A stretch of DNA of 64,000 nucleotides, taken from Teratosphaeria epicoccoides (lineage: Eukaryota > Ascomycota > Dothideomycetes > Mycosphaerellales > Teratosphaeriaceae). The notes below the pieces were generated by a model. The model was given only the letters and a program-made list of their open reading frames with translations, did no database searches and was not told the DNA's origin. Location of the stretch: NCBI GenBank assembly GCA_021401465.1, contig JADDMT010000009.1, positions 186,001 through 250,000 on the forward strand, written 5' to 3'. The position numbers were made by a program, and so were the translations under genes. Of the stretch, positions 20,705-31,303 are shown one piece after another (the stretch's first letter is position 1; each line of letters begins with the position of its first letter).

Positions 20705-22657
20705 ACGATCGCCACACGCCCGTTTATTAAACGTCTGCTTATTGATCTGGGATAGCGCGCAAATACTACAGTCGATCAATAATCCATCGATTCATCGACC
20801 GGTAAGAGGAACGGACTGAGCTTTATGCTGCTACTCTTCCCGGAAAAGGGCGAGGTGGAGAGGCTGCCTTGCGCGCATATACATGTGGAAAGGGCTTTCT
20901 GCGGACAAACAGAGGGGAGCTCTGTGGCTGACGAAACAGGTCATGCATGGATCCTCGGATCATTCCATCTATACTACTGCTGGACAGGCTGTCATATTCT
21001 TGGCGGTCACGCCTCTCACACACGCCATGGAGTGGGGTTAGGCGGGAAGGGTGCTGGAGAGTGATGCTTTGTACTCGTCAGATCAAGCTCGGAGCGTATT
21101 ATCGTTCTGCGCAATTCTGCATCGCAATGGCTTTTCCAAATCACCCTAGGCGCCGTCTCCACACAGCGGGCCGCAAGGGAGCTGCCACCGCTCCAACTGT
21201 AAATTACTATATGGGGATCTCTGCTATTCCGGACTGGATCATGATCGTCACCATGGTTTGGAGCCTGGTTTCATGCCTGAAGCTGTCCGGTTCACGCTCG
21301 TATCAAGGACCGTCAGCAACCTGCATAGGGAGGCCTTTGCAGGTGCTTTGCAGGTCTAAAACGGCTAGCGTCATGGCACTGTGGCCAAAGCACCTGCAAG
21401 GCCTTGCAAGTGCCCTAATAGGTCAAGCGCGTATCATAAAGGGTTGGGCGTTGCTGAGTAAGTGAATGGTATCAAAACCGGTACGCGCCAGCCCTGATCC
21501 GATAATTGACGCGAGATCACACAGAGACTATATTAGGATATCATGCTCATACCGCTAACCGCTTTGAGCACCTGCAAAGCACCCGCAAAGGCCTCCTTAT
21601 GCAGGTCGCTGAAGGTCCTGTTTATTGACTTCACGCAAATAGTCCGATCGCAAGACTTGTCACTTGCCAGCTCATCACCACCCGTCTGCCAAGCCTTCAC
21701 AGCGTGGGGCTCCCGGGGAGCGAGCGGACCCTGAAGAGCCAACTTGGCCTCACACCGCATCGTCAGTATGCACACGTGGCTGCTACACGTCGCGCCGGTA
21801 GGTTCAACTGATGGACGCGTTCGGCGGGATGCGGCGTAATTACTTACGCATGCTCTGCAAGATCAGGCAGAAGAGCTTTACCAGATCTGCTCGAGCATGC
21901 GGAGGCTGCGACTTCCTGCAAGACACATGATAAGCGCTTATGCTGCCACCCGCGCATACGTACCGGAACTAGTATTTCTGTATGGCGCGATGTGCTCTGC
22001 ACCGGTGAAAGTATACGCAGTGTTTAGTGCTCGAAATGTAGATCTGGTAGCCATATGCAGCAGTTTTGCTTTGTTAGTACTGTATCCTCAATGGTACCCA
22101 TGTACCTAGGACGTGAAGCACAGCCACTTCACATGAAAGCTCCGCTTGACAGCACCAGAGCCCTTTGCGAACGGTCGACATTCAGCTTGCTGCACTCTGT
22201 GCCAAGATATAGGAGCTCCGCAGATTGTTTAAACTAGGCGAACGCGATCATCGCTTCCAGCACCTGGTCCTCTCGAAGGCAAAATGAGTGCGTGTTGAGG
22301 CATTTATATAGCTGCAGAGACGAAGGCAAAGGCCGTCGACATTATGGCGCATCATACTGTGCTCACCATAGCTCACCAGCTGTTGTCACCCACACAAATA
22401 ATCAACCAATCGACTGGCCATATGCAGCTAAGCAAACCTCTCACAAGCTGTCAGCTGCCTCGACGAGCGGTCTTTCGTATCAACCAGTGAATGGGCCGAC
22501 GAATGATAGAGCAGCAGGCTGCAGTGAGACCGCCATCATCAGACCGAAATTGTACCTCTCCGGCAACATCGGCAGGCGTTCGGCCAACGCACCTATAGGC
22601 TATGGCTTGAAACACCAAGGCAGCAAATGCGGCACATGAGATGCTGACGCAGTCGAA
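20705..22657. other. Intergenic region with a fold-back element
   Basis: No gene supported. Short overlapping open frames on both strands lack domains. The left end will contain the promoter of the acidic protein gene. The only structured sequence seen is the inverted-repeat element at 21305-21619. Confidence 0.55.
21305..21619. repeat. Fold-back / MITE-like inverted-repeat element
   Basis: Two arms of about 70 bp are inverted copies of each other: 21305-21375 and about 21543-21619. The arms share the block GGAGGCCTTTGC followed by GGGTGCTTTGCAGGT or AGGTGCTTTGCAGGT, then a similar AC/AGCGGCTAGCG-type segment. A third partial inverted copy (AAAGCACCTGCAAGGCCTTGCA) lies inside at about 21396-21418, so nested hairpins are possible. 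No coding frame is present, and no clear target-site duplication was found at the ends. It is most like a non-autonomous DNA element. Confidence 0.6.
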
Positions 22658-22773
22658 GACAGCTTGCTCATCCTATATCCAGGACTCGACGTCCATAGTC
22701 CACATCTCGTATAGGGACAGCTTGCTCATCCTGTGTCCAGGATTCAACGTCTACAGTACACATCTCATATAAC
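22658..22773. repeat. Two tandem 58-bp copies upstream of a secreted-protein gene
   Basis: GACAGCTTGCTCATCC begins at 22658 and again at 22716, and the two 58-bp units match over most of their length. Nearly all the differences are C/T or G/A. The second copy ends 31 bp before the ATG of the secreted protein at 22804, so the duplication lies in its promoter or 5' UTR. Confidence 0.75.
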
Positions 22774-22803
22774 ACCAGAGCGCAGTGCCGGTCGTCTCTC
22801 AAT

Positions 22804-23178
22804 ATGCGCTTCGATCTCACTGGTCCTTGGCTGCTCCTCGCAGCACTCGCAGCCTTTGCTGAGGCGCAGTGCGATGGTTATGATTATGTATTTCATCGAA
22901 AATTTGTCAGAGCGATATGCCCGCAAATGCTAACTCCTCACGACGACAGGGTTGCAGCGCCGACCTTAGGTACGCGGTAAGTCTCTGCTTTTAGGTCTTA
23001 GTCCGGCCGCAAAGTCCTAAGCTTGGTGCTGCAGTTGAAATGTGATGCAAACAAAACTGGACAGCCGAGAAGGGATTGTCATGATCCTAGGCATGCGACT
23101 TGCAAATGCGGATATGAGAATGGAGTCTCGACCTGCATGGACGAGTGGTTTTTCGATTGCGGAAGTTGGATTGGCTAG
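22804..23178 (+). CDS. Small secreted cysteine-rich protein, three exons (effector candidate)
   Basis: Hidden gene assembled from splice signals. Exons are 22804-22887, 22950-22976 and 23035-23178. Intron 1 (62 nt) starts GTATTT, has a perfect GCTAAC branch site and ends GACAG. Intron 2 (58 nt) runs from GTAAGT to GCTGCAG. All joins are phase 0 and give an 84-aa protein. Residues 1-21 form a signal peptide (hydrophobic LLLAALAAFAEA, cleavage predicted before QC). The mature 63 residues contain eight cysteines (23, 30, 40, 52, 60, 62, 71, 79), enough for four disulfides, with a CKCGYENGVSTC core and a WFFDCGSWIG end. Small size, secretion, even Cys number and a position near repeats are typical of fungal effectors, but no known family is recognised. 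Unspliced, the first frame would end after 58 codons. A is present at -3 of the ATG. Confidence 0.72.
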
Positions 23179-24030
23179 GTGAAGATGGCGCCACATTTAG
23201 TCTAAGATCGGCGGGAGCAGTATCAAAAGAGAGGGAACGCACCTAAGCACCAAAGCGCCGTTGCCTGGTGCGTCGAAGCTGCAGGGAGCCGGTGGCGTCA
23301 AATTTGCGCGTGCTCTTTCTTCCAAGTGCCGAGGACTAGCACATACGCTTTGCGCAATCATCACGAACGACGGGAGCTCCCAGGAGCTCTGATCTTTGAT
23401 CCAGTCCTAATCACTTCAGCTGCCATGTCGTCGAGATGCACAAGATTATGCTTGAGCTTGAGAATAATCTAGGTGCAAGCCTCTTGCGATCTCCCCTTGG
23501 ACAAGCTCCACATCAATGCTGCCAGCGTGCATAAAACGATAACGCCTTGTTCGTGCACAAAGGATGGCACCTTGTCCTGCCAATGCCTACACGATGTCGC
23601 CTTGGCGGTCCCTTTTACTTTCTTAGTTCGATGTTAGATAACTTCACAAATTTATGACTGGGAATGAAGTGTCGAGGACGAGATGAAACCCCGTCGCATC
23701 ACTCTGCATGAATAACCACCTGAGTATGGGTTCACTTGGAAACAACGTTCCTGGGCAGCGGTGCCTAGACTTGGGAGCTATTCCTTGAGTGTCAGCCTGA
23801 AAATCATACTGTTGTATTGTAATGAGACCACGGATGGCAGTGGAGAAGGACTTCTGGTACATAGATCGCAGCGTGGCCAGCACCGTTTCTCCTCTCACTA
23901 GCAACGACGTTGCCTGAATCACTTCACTAGACCGACTCCACACAGCTCTGAACAAACAGGTGAGGCCACAACGACCCTTCCGGCCCTCCGTCGTCTCTTA
24001 ACCACTGACAGCCACCAGATCGAATCCACG
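23179..24030. other. Intergenic, no gene recognised
   Basis: About 850 bp between the two secreted-protein genes. A 103-codon minus frame at 23644-23955 has no domain or signal peptide, and I treat it as chance. The region probably holds the promoter of the second secreted protein. Confidence 0.55.
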
Positions 24031-24342
24031 ATGCAGCTCCACCTCCTCACAATCCTCCCTCTCCTCCCCTTCGCCCTCGCGGGAACCAACGAGTGGCGCG
24101 GCTTCTACTGCGCGAACTGGATCAGCCAGAACGCGCAGCAGAAGGACAACCCAGCATCCAAAGACGCATGCAATCTAGTGATCCTGAGGGGGCATAAAGT
24201 GCATTGGTCGGACGGACCACCGGGGCCGTCCCAGTATTGCTACCAGAATTCGGATAAGGATTGGATCTCCGGGAGCTGGTTCGCAGGAATGTGTCAGAGG
24301 TCGGGTGCGCACCATGCGGTTGGGGTTGAGGAGAGGGAGTGA
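24031..24342 (+). CDS. Small secreted protein with four cysteines
   Basis: A 103-aa single-exon frame. Residues 1-18 form a signal peptide (hydrophobic LLTILPLLPFALAG). The mature part is about 85 aa, Trp/Tyr-rich, with four Cys (27, 47, 70, 88) spaced 20, 23 and 18 apart, so two disulfides are possible. Motifs include WRGFYCANW, DACNL, QYCYQ and MCQR. The context ACG before ATG has A at -3. No family is recognised. It lies only about 75 bp before the start of the RIP-mutated repeat block, the usual genomic setting of fungal effector genes. Alternative: a secreted defence or housekeeping peptide. The C-terminal 15 residues are low-complexity and could be read-through of a shorter gene. Confidence 0.62.
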   Translation: MQLHLLTILPLLPFALAGTNEWRGFYCANWISQNAQQKDNPASKDACNLVILRGHKVHWSDGPPGPSQYCYQNSDKDWISGSWFAGMCQRSGAHHAVGVEERE

Positions 24343-24416
24343 GGTAGAAGAAGCGAATGGAAATGGGGACTGTGATCGTGTTTTCGGAATGGTGGGGTTG
24401 TGAGTAGAGCTCCACT

Positions 24417-26413
24417 TTTTAAACGATGGATATACATCCTAACCGCTATGAGCTAAATAGGTTCCTGTCATCTAAAATGAAATGTTACAAAATGATATTT
24501 AGTACACCTAGAATGTATACTCTAGACTAAATTTTAGCCTACATTAATAGATTACTACTTAGGAATTCTTAACCTTAAAAGCTAGCTAAAATAGTAACTT
24601 GTATGTAGATTATTATCTATATTAGAATAATATGCTAATATCTATCTTTATCTACATTAGTATTTATATCTCTAGAAAATATTATAGAATTTTTAGATTA
24701 AATAAAGGTAATTATATACTACTATTACTTAGGAAGGAGAGAAGGTACCTAGAAACTACATCTCGAAAACCTAACCCCTAAGCAGTACAAAGTACAAAGA
24801 GTAGACTAAGTAGAGCTAAGTTAGCTAAGTAAGTACTAGTAGTATACTAGTAGTATCTTACTAGCTTAGCCTACTTAGCCCTACTCCTAGCTACTTAATT
24901 TACAGGCTCGTTAGCCTTCCTACTCATGCCTACTTGTAGGCATGCTTATTTAACAGATTTTTACTTAATTGCTACTTCCCTATACTCGTATACTCCTCTG
25001 ACATATATGTCTACTTAGCCCTACTCCTAGCCCTACAATCTAGTAACAGGCATTACTACTAAGTGTTAGCGATATGTAGTAGTTAGAACATGTACTACTA
25101 TAGCTACTTGCCTGTAGTAATTAGCTACTATTCTAATATGTAGTCTATAATAGGCTAACAGAACAGGAAACAGCATTATTCTTAGGGTGTTAATATTAAA
25201 TACAGGCCCTCTTAATTCATAAGCTTAGCTTGTTTGTCACAAAATACACCTTTTTGTCTACTACTAAATAAACAATCAAAATAGACCCCTAGGCTATCTA
25301 CATCTTATCCCTATGTCATCTACACTGTTACTACAGCCTATACTACAATCTGCGTAAGCCCCCCTTATAACAGGGTAGAAAGGTTGCTAACTACTCCCTT
25401 CTTCCTACTATAATGCTTATAAATGAAACTTGTCTTTAGACTACTATCCCTCTTACATAGCTTGTTTACTATACTAGCTACTATACTACTATCTCTACAC
25501 TATAGGTAGTCTCTAAAGCCTTCTACAGTTAACGGCTATAGCTTATAAGTTGTCTACATCCTCCTATGCCTTTCCTTATACGCTAGGAGGCGCATCTAGT
25601 CTGCAAACTATTTGACAATCTTGTCTTTAACCTCTACACTCTCTAATATTCCCTTATACTTCTTGACTGCTAGAAACTAAAGTCGAGGTAGCTAAGTAGC
25701 TATAATAGTCATGTAGAGTACGAACTACTTAGACTACACGAAACTATAGAGGTCCGCATTAATGTTATCTGAATTCTAGTAAATACATACATACCTACCT
25801 GCTATGTTAATAGCAGCTAAGCAGCTACTACGACTAAAATATGCTACTATTAAATCACATCTACCTGCTATTACTATATGAAATTAATAGGGACTACAGC
25901 TCTTACTAGCATGCTAGTCTCATAGGAGCTAAGAAACAAGTAACCTATAAGTAATACTATCTCCGCTAGCTCGCTAGACTTCAGGAAACATGGCTAGACC
26001 CCCCTTTAGAACACTACTACGTCTCTAAGCCTGCCTGCTCGCTAGCCTACTATAGCCTCAGAAACATGTGTCAAGATGCACATATGCACTTGTTAGCGCA
26101 TCTCGTTCCTCTGCATGTAGTACTAGACAATAAACAGCTTGTTTATTATGCTATTCAAAGTAGCTAAGTTGTTATAGGCTCCTGCGATGACATCGCCAAA
26201 CTTGCCCTATAGACACTCCCTAAACCATAGAGAGAACTCGTCATATAATGGCTCTATGTTATATGTATTCTACAGGCCTTAGTAGAATGCCTAGGTATAC
26301 TAGTCTTCTGTCTTATACTTAACATTAACCTTCTTTAAGCCTGACTAATTAGCGTCTTCTGTCTTCATTATAATGAAGACGACCTTCCTATTCCTTTTGC
26401 TCCTAAACACACG
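24417..26413. mobile_element. Degenerate RIP-like mobile DNA, family unknown
   Basis: The sequence changes abruptly after 24417 to AT-rich DNA with dense TA, CTAG and TAG, and no frame longer than about 60 codons in any phase. On the minus strand at about 25350-25800 one phase reads as protein-like sequence broken only by TAG/TAA, suggesting an eroded transposase-like frame. I cannot name it. Bases about 24774-24830 (TCTCGAAAA then CCTAAG motifs) resemble the left edge of the unclassified block at 54383. A short perfect hairpin (GTCTTCATTATAATGAAGAC) lies at about 26364-26383. The block ends where the family-B LTR begins at 26414. Confidence 0.5.
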
Positions 26414-26854
26414 TGTCATAAGTGTCAGGAGTGCTATAAGTCACAGGATTGTAAGGGTCCTAAGGACTATAAGTCATAAGCATAGTCATAGGAGAAAGGA
26501 TCTGTCATGTGAGGACAGATCCCCGGATCTGTAGGGTTAGTCTACAGATCTATAGGCCTATAGGGGAGAAGGGATCTGTTATAGGATGACAGACCCTCGG
26601 ATCTATGGGGTTAGTCTACAGATCTACAGACATAGATCTATTAGGTTTGTTAACAGATCTAACAGAGCTGCTCTATCTCTCTAGTATATAGGGATAGCTT
26701 CAGGATAGGTAGTTAGGAGCTTCGTGCTTAATTTAATTCCCTTTCCCTAGGGGATAGTTAGTTACAAGGATAATTGCTATTGTCGATATTCTTTACAGCT
26801 CTACGAGTCTAATACCTAGTCCCCTTCCTGCTATCGGCACCTACCCTTATAACA
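26414..26854 (+). repeat. Family B LTR (B1, 5')
   Basis: 441 bp. Starts TGTCATAAG and ends CTTATAACA, where other copies end ATGACA. Contains five consecutive GATCTGT/ACAGATC hairpins at about 26511-26660. Confidence 0.85.
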
Positions 26855-27033
26855 TTTTAAGCACTACTTCTAAGGAAGCATTAGGGGACTTATCAAGCGC
26901 TTAACATACGCCTATGTTAAGTAGTTCTTTAGCTGTTAGTTTAACTTCTAGTAACAGTTAACTAACACTACAAGGACAAGTTACTACTATACCTTAAATT
27001 ACATAGTAGCTTAAATCCATTTACCTTAGCGAG

Positions 27034-28070
27034 ATAGCTCTAGCATCTGTCGCAGGTTTAACTACTAGGAATAGACATGGCAACAACGGCTTTAAGATAG
27101 GAAGCCCTACAGAATTTACAGGGTAACGATCTTAAGTCGAGATGTTTATCCTATAATGCTAGTTAGCATTTAACGTAGATACGGAATGGTTTACAACACA
27201 TTATAAGCGAATGATGTACATTGTCTCTTACCTAAAGGGACTAGCGTTCGAGTTTATCTAGCCTCATCTAACAGATTATCTAGATTACGTCAGCAACGTC
27301 GAAGCCAGGAAGACGACAACTAGGGAGATTCTTAACTTAGACAAGTCTTTGTTTAAGGCATTACGCGAAGCGTTCGGGCTCGGTAATGAGCAACAAGAGG
27401 CCGAAAGAGCTCTCCTAGGAATCTAGCAGAAGGGTTCCGCCACGAAGTACCGCGCGGACTTTTAGACCCTCTCTGCTCGAGTCGACTAGAATGATAACGC
27501 TTTAGCCGCTTAGTTCTACTAGGGACTAAAGGAGACGGTTAAAGACGAAATTGCCTAAGGAGATTAGCTAACGACATTCAAGGAAATAAGCGATCTCGCG
27601 ATTAGAATCGATAATCGCATCTAGGAACAACAGTAAGAACGATAACATGGAAATCGCAAGATAGTACAGGCTAACCATAAGGTCTAACGATTAGCACTAA
27701 AATGGCGAAGCGATTACTATAGTCTCTAACCTATAGAGTTAGATGCGACTAAGGGGCGTCCGAGGAATAGACCCTAAGGAAAGCCGCAGAAGGGCTCTCC
27801 TCCCTAGAATAGTCTGAAGAAGCCATTCGACAAGAGTAATCTCAAGTGCTACAACTATAGAAAGAAAGGACACTTTGCCCGCGAATGTTTTGCTAAGAAG
27901 CAACGACAAGAGCCGCCTAGGATAGAGCAGGCTCGCGCAACAACGACAGCACCTAAGCAAAAGGCCGCCACTACTCGAGAACCAGACTATGCCGCACTTA
28001 CTTAGACTACGTGCTATGACGACGATTATCGAATTCACATAAGTAATAAAGATGGTTCCGGATAGTACCC
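27034..28070 (+). pseudogene. gag of family B, RIP-inactivated (B1)
   Basis: Capsid/nucleocapsid polyprotein of a Ty3/gypsy element. The start codon is ATA where sister copies at 59889 and 62641 have ATG. The frame aligns with the other copies without indels but is cut by TAG codons. The zinc knuckle at 27847-27888 reads C-Y-N-Y-R-K-K-G-H with the second Cys changed to Tyr (TGT to TAT), while the copies at 60702 and 63454 keep C-x2-C-x4-H-x4-C. Confidence 0.75.
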
Positions 28071-28778
28071 TAGCCGAAACAAGGCATAGTCGATCTGTGC
28101 GCTAAGGGGTACACCTTCTAGTACGACAGTCCTGAGGTAACAGGAGCTAGAAGAAGAAGAAGAAGGTTCAGACGACAACTACGAGATTGTCGAAGCCGTT
28201 ATTCCTGATTCCGAGGAAGACGAGAGCATAGAGCGATAGGCTATGCCGCCGCATGACATTAGGCTCGATATTATCCGAATTATACAGAACTAGTAGGCTT
28301 AAGCTTACCCATGGATTAATGGAGTACAACACGTTAACTAGCTTTAGTATGACGAACTAGCCGACCGTATGCGACAACACCTAAGGAGACTACTAGTCGT
28401 AGCTTAACCTCACGCGCATCAGAAAGTTGTCCAAGAAATTGTACTGTTCGGGGTAGAGTTTACGCCCTAGGGAGGCTACCTAACCTACAAAGGTATTCAG
28501 ATTTCACAAGCGCTACGACTCTAAGTCTACTACTTAAAGATAGAGTACGCAAGAAACGCGCAGGAATAGCAAGGCTAAGGGCGAGAACGACCTCTTAGGC
28601 TAGAGAACAGTAACGCTTAGAGAAGAAGCCGAGACCGTACGATCCCTAAACTAGTCCGTGAAGACAGTTATTCGGGAAACGACAAGGTCCGCTAGAATTA
28701 GACCTACGGACAGACTAGACAGGGCTATAACGATGTGCCGCGATCGGCGCCAGATACGCAAACAACCTTAGAGTATAG

Positions 28779-29684
28779 GTGCACATCGACGAGACGCTAG
28801 CTAGGGCCTTAATAGATTCAGGATGTACTAGAATCTTCATGACGCCCAAGTTCGCCAGGATAGCTAGGATAAAGCTACAGGCGAAGACGAATGCTTTCTC
28901 GCTACAAGCGATTAATAGAAAGCCGGTCACGTACAACTAAGGAGTAGTTAACAAAGAGACTAAGATGATGCCTCTGCAGATAGGACGCTACTAAGAGATG
29001 CTCTAGTTTGACATCACGGAGTTACTAGGCTTAGATGTAGTACTAGGGTTACTATAGCTAAGAAACGCTAACCCCTATCTCGACTAGAAGAATAAGAGGA
29101 TCTAGTTCCTAGAACTCTTAAGATCGATACCTCTACCTGTAGTGCACGACGTACTAGGCAAGATCGAAATATGTGCTATGACTTTAAGCGAGATAGTAGC
29201 CGCCATCAAGGATCTAGAACAGGAAGTGCACGTCCTATAGGTTAAAGCGACGCAAATGGAAGTCAGGGTCAAATTCATAGTTCCCGATAAGTATAAAGAG
29301 TTCGCTACTCTTTTCAAGGAAGAACCCGACTAAGAAGCTCTGCTAGAACACTAGGAGTAGGACTACAGGATACCCTTACTTCCTAGCAAGACACTAACAA
29401 AGCAATTAGTTCGCCTATTGTTAGCAGCGAAACTAGAGATTCTCCGGAAATACCTTAAAGACAACCTCTAGAAAGGCTTCATCCGCAAGTCGTAGTCCCT
29501 AGCCAGATATCCGATCCTGTTTGTGCCTAAGGGGGAAGATGACTAGCGACTCTACGTAGATTATCGTAGATTAAACGACATCACGATAAAGAATAGTTAT
29601 CCGCTTCCTTTACTCTCAGAATTGCAGGACCGCCTACAAGGAGTAATGTAGTTCTCGAAGTTTGACATACCTAGAGCGTATAAC
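28779..29684 (+). pseudogene. pol 5' part of family B (aspartic protease, start of RT), B1
   Basis: The retroviral-type protease signature ALIDSGCTRIF follows HIDETLAR at 28782. Downstream are the linker to RT and the first RT blocks (FVPKGEDD, YVDYRRLND, YPLPLLSEL), ending in the FDIP-x-AYN block at 29684. The protease frame begins 1745 bp after the gag start, the same offset as in B3, which puts pol in the -1 phase relative to gag. Broken by TAG codons. Confidence 0.75.
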
Positions 29685-30044
29685 TAATACAGTTGATACT
29701 AGCGGGCCATTAGAACCGCATGGGTTCTAATGCCCGCCCTTAGCATACAGTGACCCTGCTACATATAGCAAGGGGGTCCTTCGTACATACCTTAGCTCGT
29801 ATGTTGTCTAAGAGGGATTAGTTGTCGACGTAGGACGCCTCTATGTTGCTGACCCTATAGTACCCCTGCAGGGTTAGGCTCAGACATGCTTTCCCTAATT
29901 AAGGAGCGTCAGGGGTTATAAGCACCCTTAGCGCTACCTCTGCGATAAGCAGAAAGCAGCGCTATCTTGTACCTACTAAAAGGTCGGATTACTCTGTCAT
30001 ACTACGAGATATTTCCATATCATATAGCATATACATCTATATTA
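29685..30044 (+). repeat. Family A LTR (A2, 5')
   Basis: 360 bp. Begins TAATACAG (TGATACGG in better copies) and ends CATCTATATTA (CATCTATATCA expected). TG...CA termini are inferred from the other copies. Confidence 0.85.
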
Positions 30045-30145
30045 GTTCTGCTTTCTCCCCCCTGCTTTGCAGTCTAGCAGAGAATACTATAATATGTCTA
30101 GAGTACTACGAACTCGCAACTAACGCGTAGCGAGTACTATCCCGA

Positions 30146-30505
30146 TGATATAGATGTATATGCTATATGATATGAAAATATCTCGTAGTGTGACAGAGTA
30201 ATCCGACCCTTTAGTAGGTACAAGATAGCGCTGCTTTCTGCTTATTACAGAGGTAGCGCTAAGGGTGCTTATAACCCCTGACGCTCCTTAATTAGGGAAA
30301 GCATGTCCGAGCCTAACCCCGTAGGGGTACTGTAGGGTCAGCGACGTAGGGGCGTCCTACGTCGACAACTAATCCTACTCGGACGACATACAAGCTAACG
30401 TATGTACGAAGGACCCCCTTGCCATATGTGGCAGGGTCACTACATGCTAAGGGTAGCCATTAGAACCTATGCGGTTCAAATGGTCCCCTAGTATCAACCG
30501 TATCA
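30146..30505 (-). repeat. Family A LTR (A1, 3')
   Basis: 360 bp, minus orientation. The plus strand reads TGATATAG to CCGTATCA, so the element ends are TG...CA. Adjacent to the target duplication CCCGA. Confidence 0.9.
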
Positions 30506-31140
30506 CTGCCCCTCCTCCTATGAGGATGTCCCTAGCCTTACTAAGTAACGCACGCGGAACATATAGGGTATAGGATGTAGCACGCTTACACCGCGCAAGG
30601 GTGAATAGGTAGATAGCCTACGTAACATGTGTCATGCGCACACCTTAACACCTTCGCAGCGAGTGCAGGGCAGAGGCTGCTAACTCGGGCGGGTTTTAAT
30701 CCGTCACATGTTAGGCAGCTTCGTAACACCTTCGCTTTACATGCAGATCGAGATATCAGGAAACTACGAGTACGTACTTTGGTTAATCCTTGAAATTATA
30801 GGGCGAGCATGCGCGCTAGCCTCGCCAAGTAGCTTGGCTGTCCCTATTTAGTCGTGACCATGAAGAACGTGTCGCAGAACCTTAGGGTAGTAGGAAAGTG
30901 CGCGGACGCCCTACGCGCGCCGCTCGAAACGGCAGGAGCGCGCTCCTAGTGCGGGCCTCGCCACATTTCCATGCTAGTAGGCTAGCACGAGTGCGGTCGG
31001 CGCACATGCGTGACAGCCGCGTTATCCGTTATTGCATTATTCGGTCCCTCTGTAAGTTAACTAAAGGCAGGTACTCTGCGTATGTAGTTCGAGTCACTAG
31101 CTTAACGGTTGCGGTAGGCAACAGGGGGGCTGTCAGAGGG

Positions 31141-31148
31141 TATAAAAA
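31141..31148 (+). promoter_or_regulatory. TATA box of the antisense gene in A1
   Basis: TATAAAAA preceded by GGG, 163 bp upstream of the antisense ATG at 31304. The intervening leader is C/T-rich and has a TCAATCAATCAAT run just before the ATG. The same box at the same 163-bp distance is kept in A2 (45032-45025, minus strand). The direction is opposite to gag-pol. Confidence 0.65.
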
Positions 31149-31303
31149 CCTCGTCGCTTCCTAAACTTTCCTGTTCTAAGACACTAACATTAACCTCCGC
31201 TCCTACTTCGCTTAGCTTGCGCCTCGCCATGTCTGCGGGTCTATACTAGAGCTCCTTCTTCTTCAATCAATCAATTAAGATCAATCAACCTGTCTTAGCT
31301 ATA

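Larger units (their letters stand above)
26414..29684 (+). mobile_element. Ty3/gypsy family B, copy B1, 5' part (LTR, gag, protease, start of RT)
   Basis: 5' LTR is 26414-26854. A gag frame follows from 27034, where the ATG has become ATA, through the zinc knuckle, then protease and the first part of reverse transcriptase (YVDYRRLND-type block at about 29548-29580). RT breaks off at 29684, exactly where the LTR of element A2 begins. Numerous in-frame TAG codons stand where the sister copies or the family would have CAG or TGG. The matching 3' end of a family-B copy lies at 52987-54057, on the far side of A2. About 3.6 kb of pol is missing between them, so B1 was deleted or recombined. Confidence 0.8.

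Noticed and set aside
23644..23955. 103-codon minus frame between the two secreted-protein genes
   Set aside because: No signal peptide, no domain, ordinary chance length.
27739..28038. 99-codon minus frames antisense to gag, repeated at 51234, 60594 and 63346
   Set aside because: They recur only because gag is repeated; composition is that of a reverse-strand shadow of the knuckle region and there is no Cys pattern or promoter.
30898..31164. 88-codon plus frame upstream of the antisense gene in A1
   Set aside because: Arg-rich, covers the TATA box, and I did not find it kept as a frame in A2; probably not coding.
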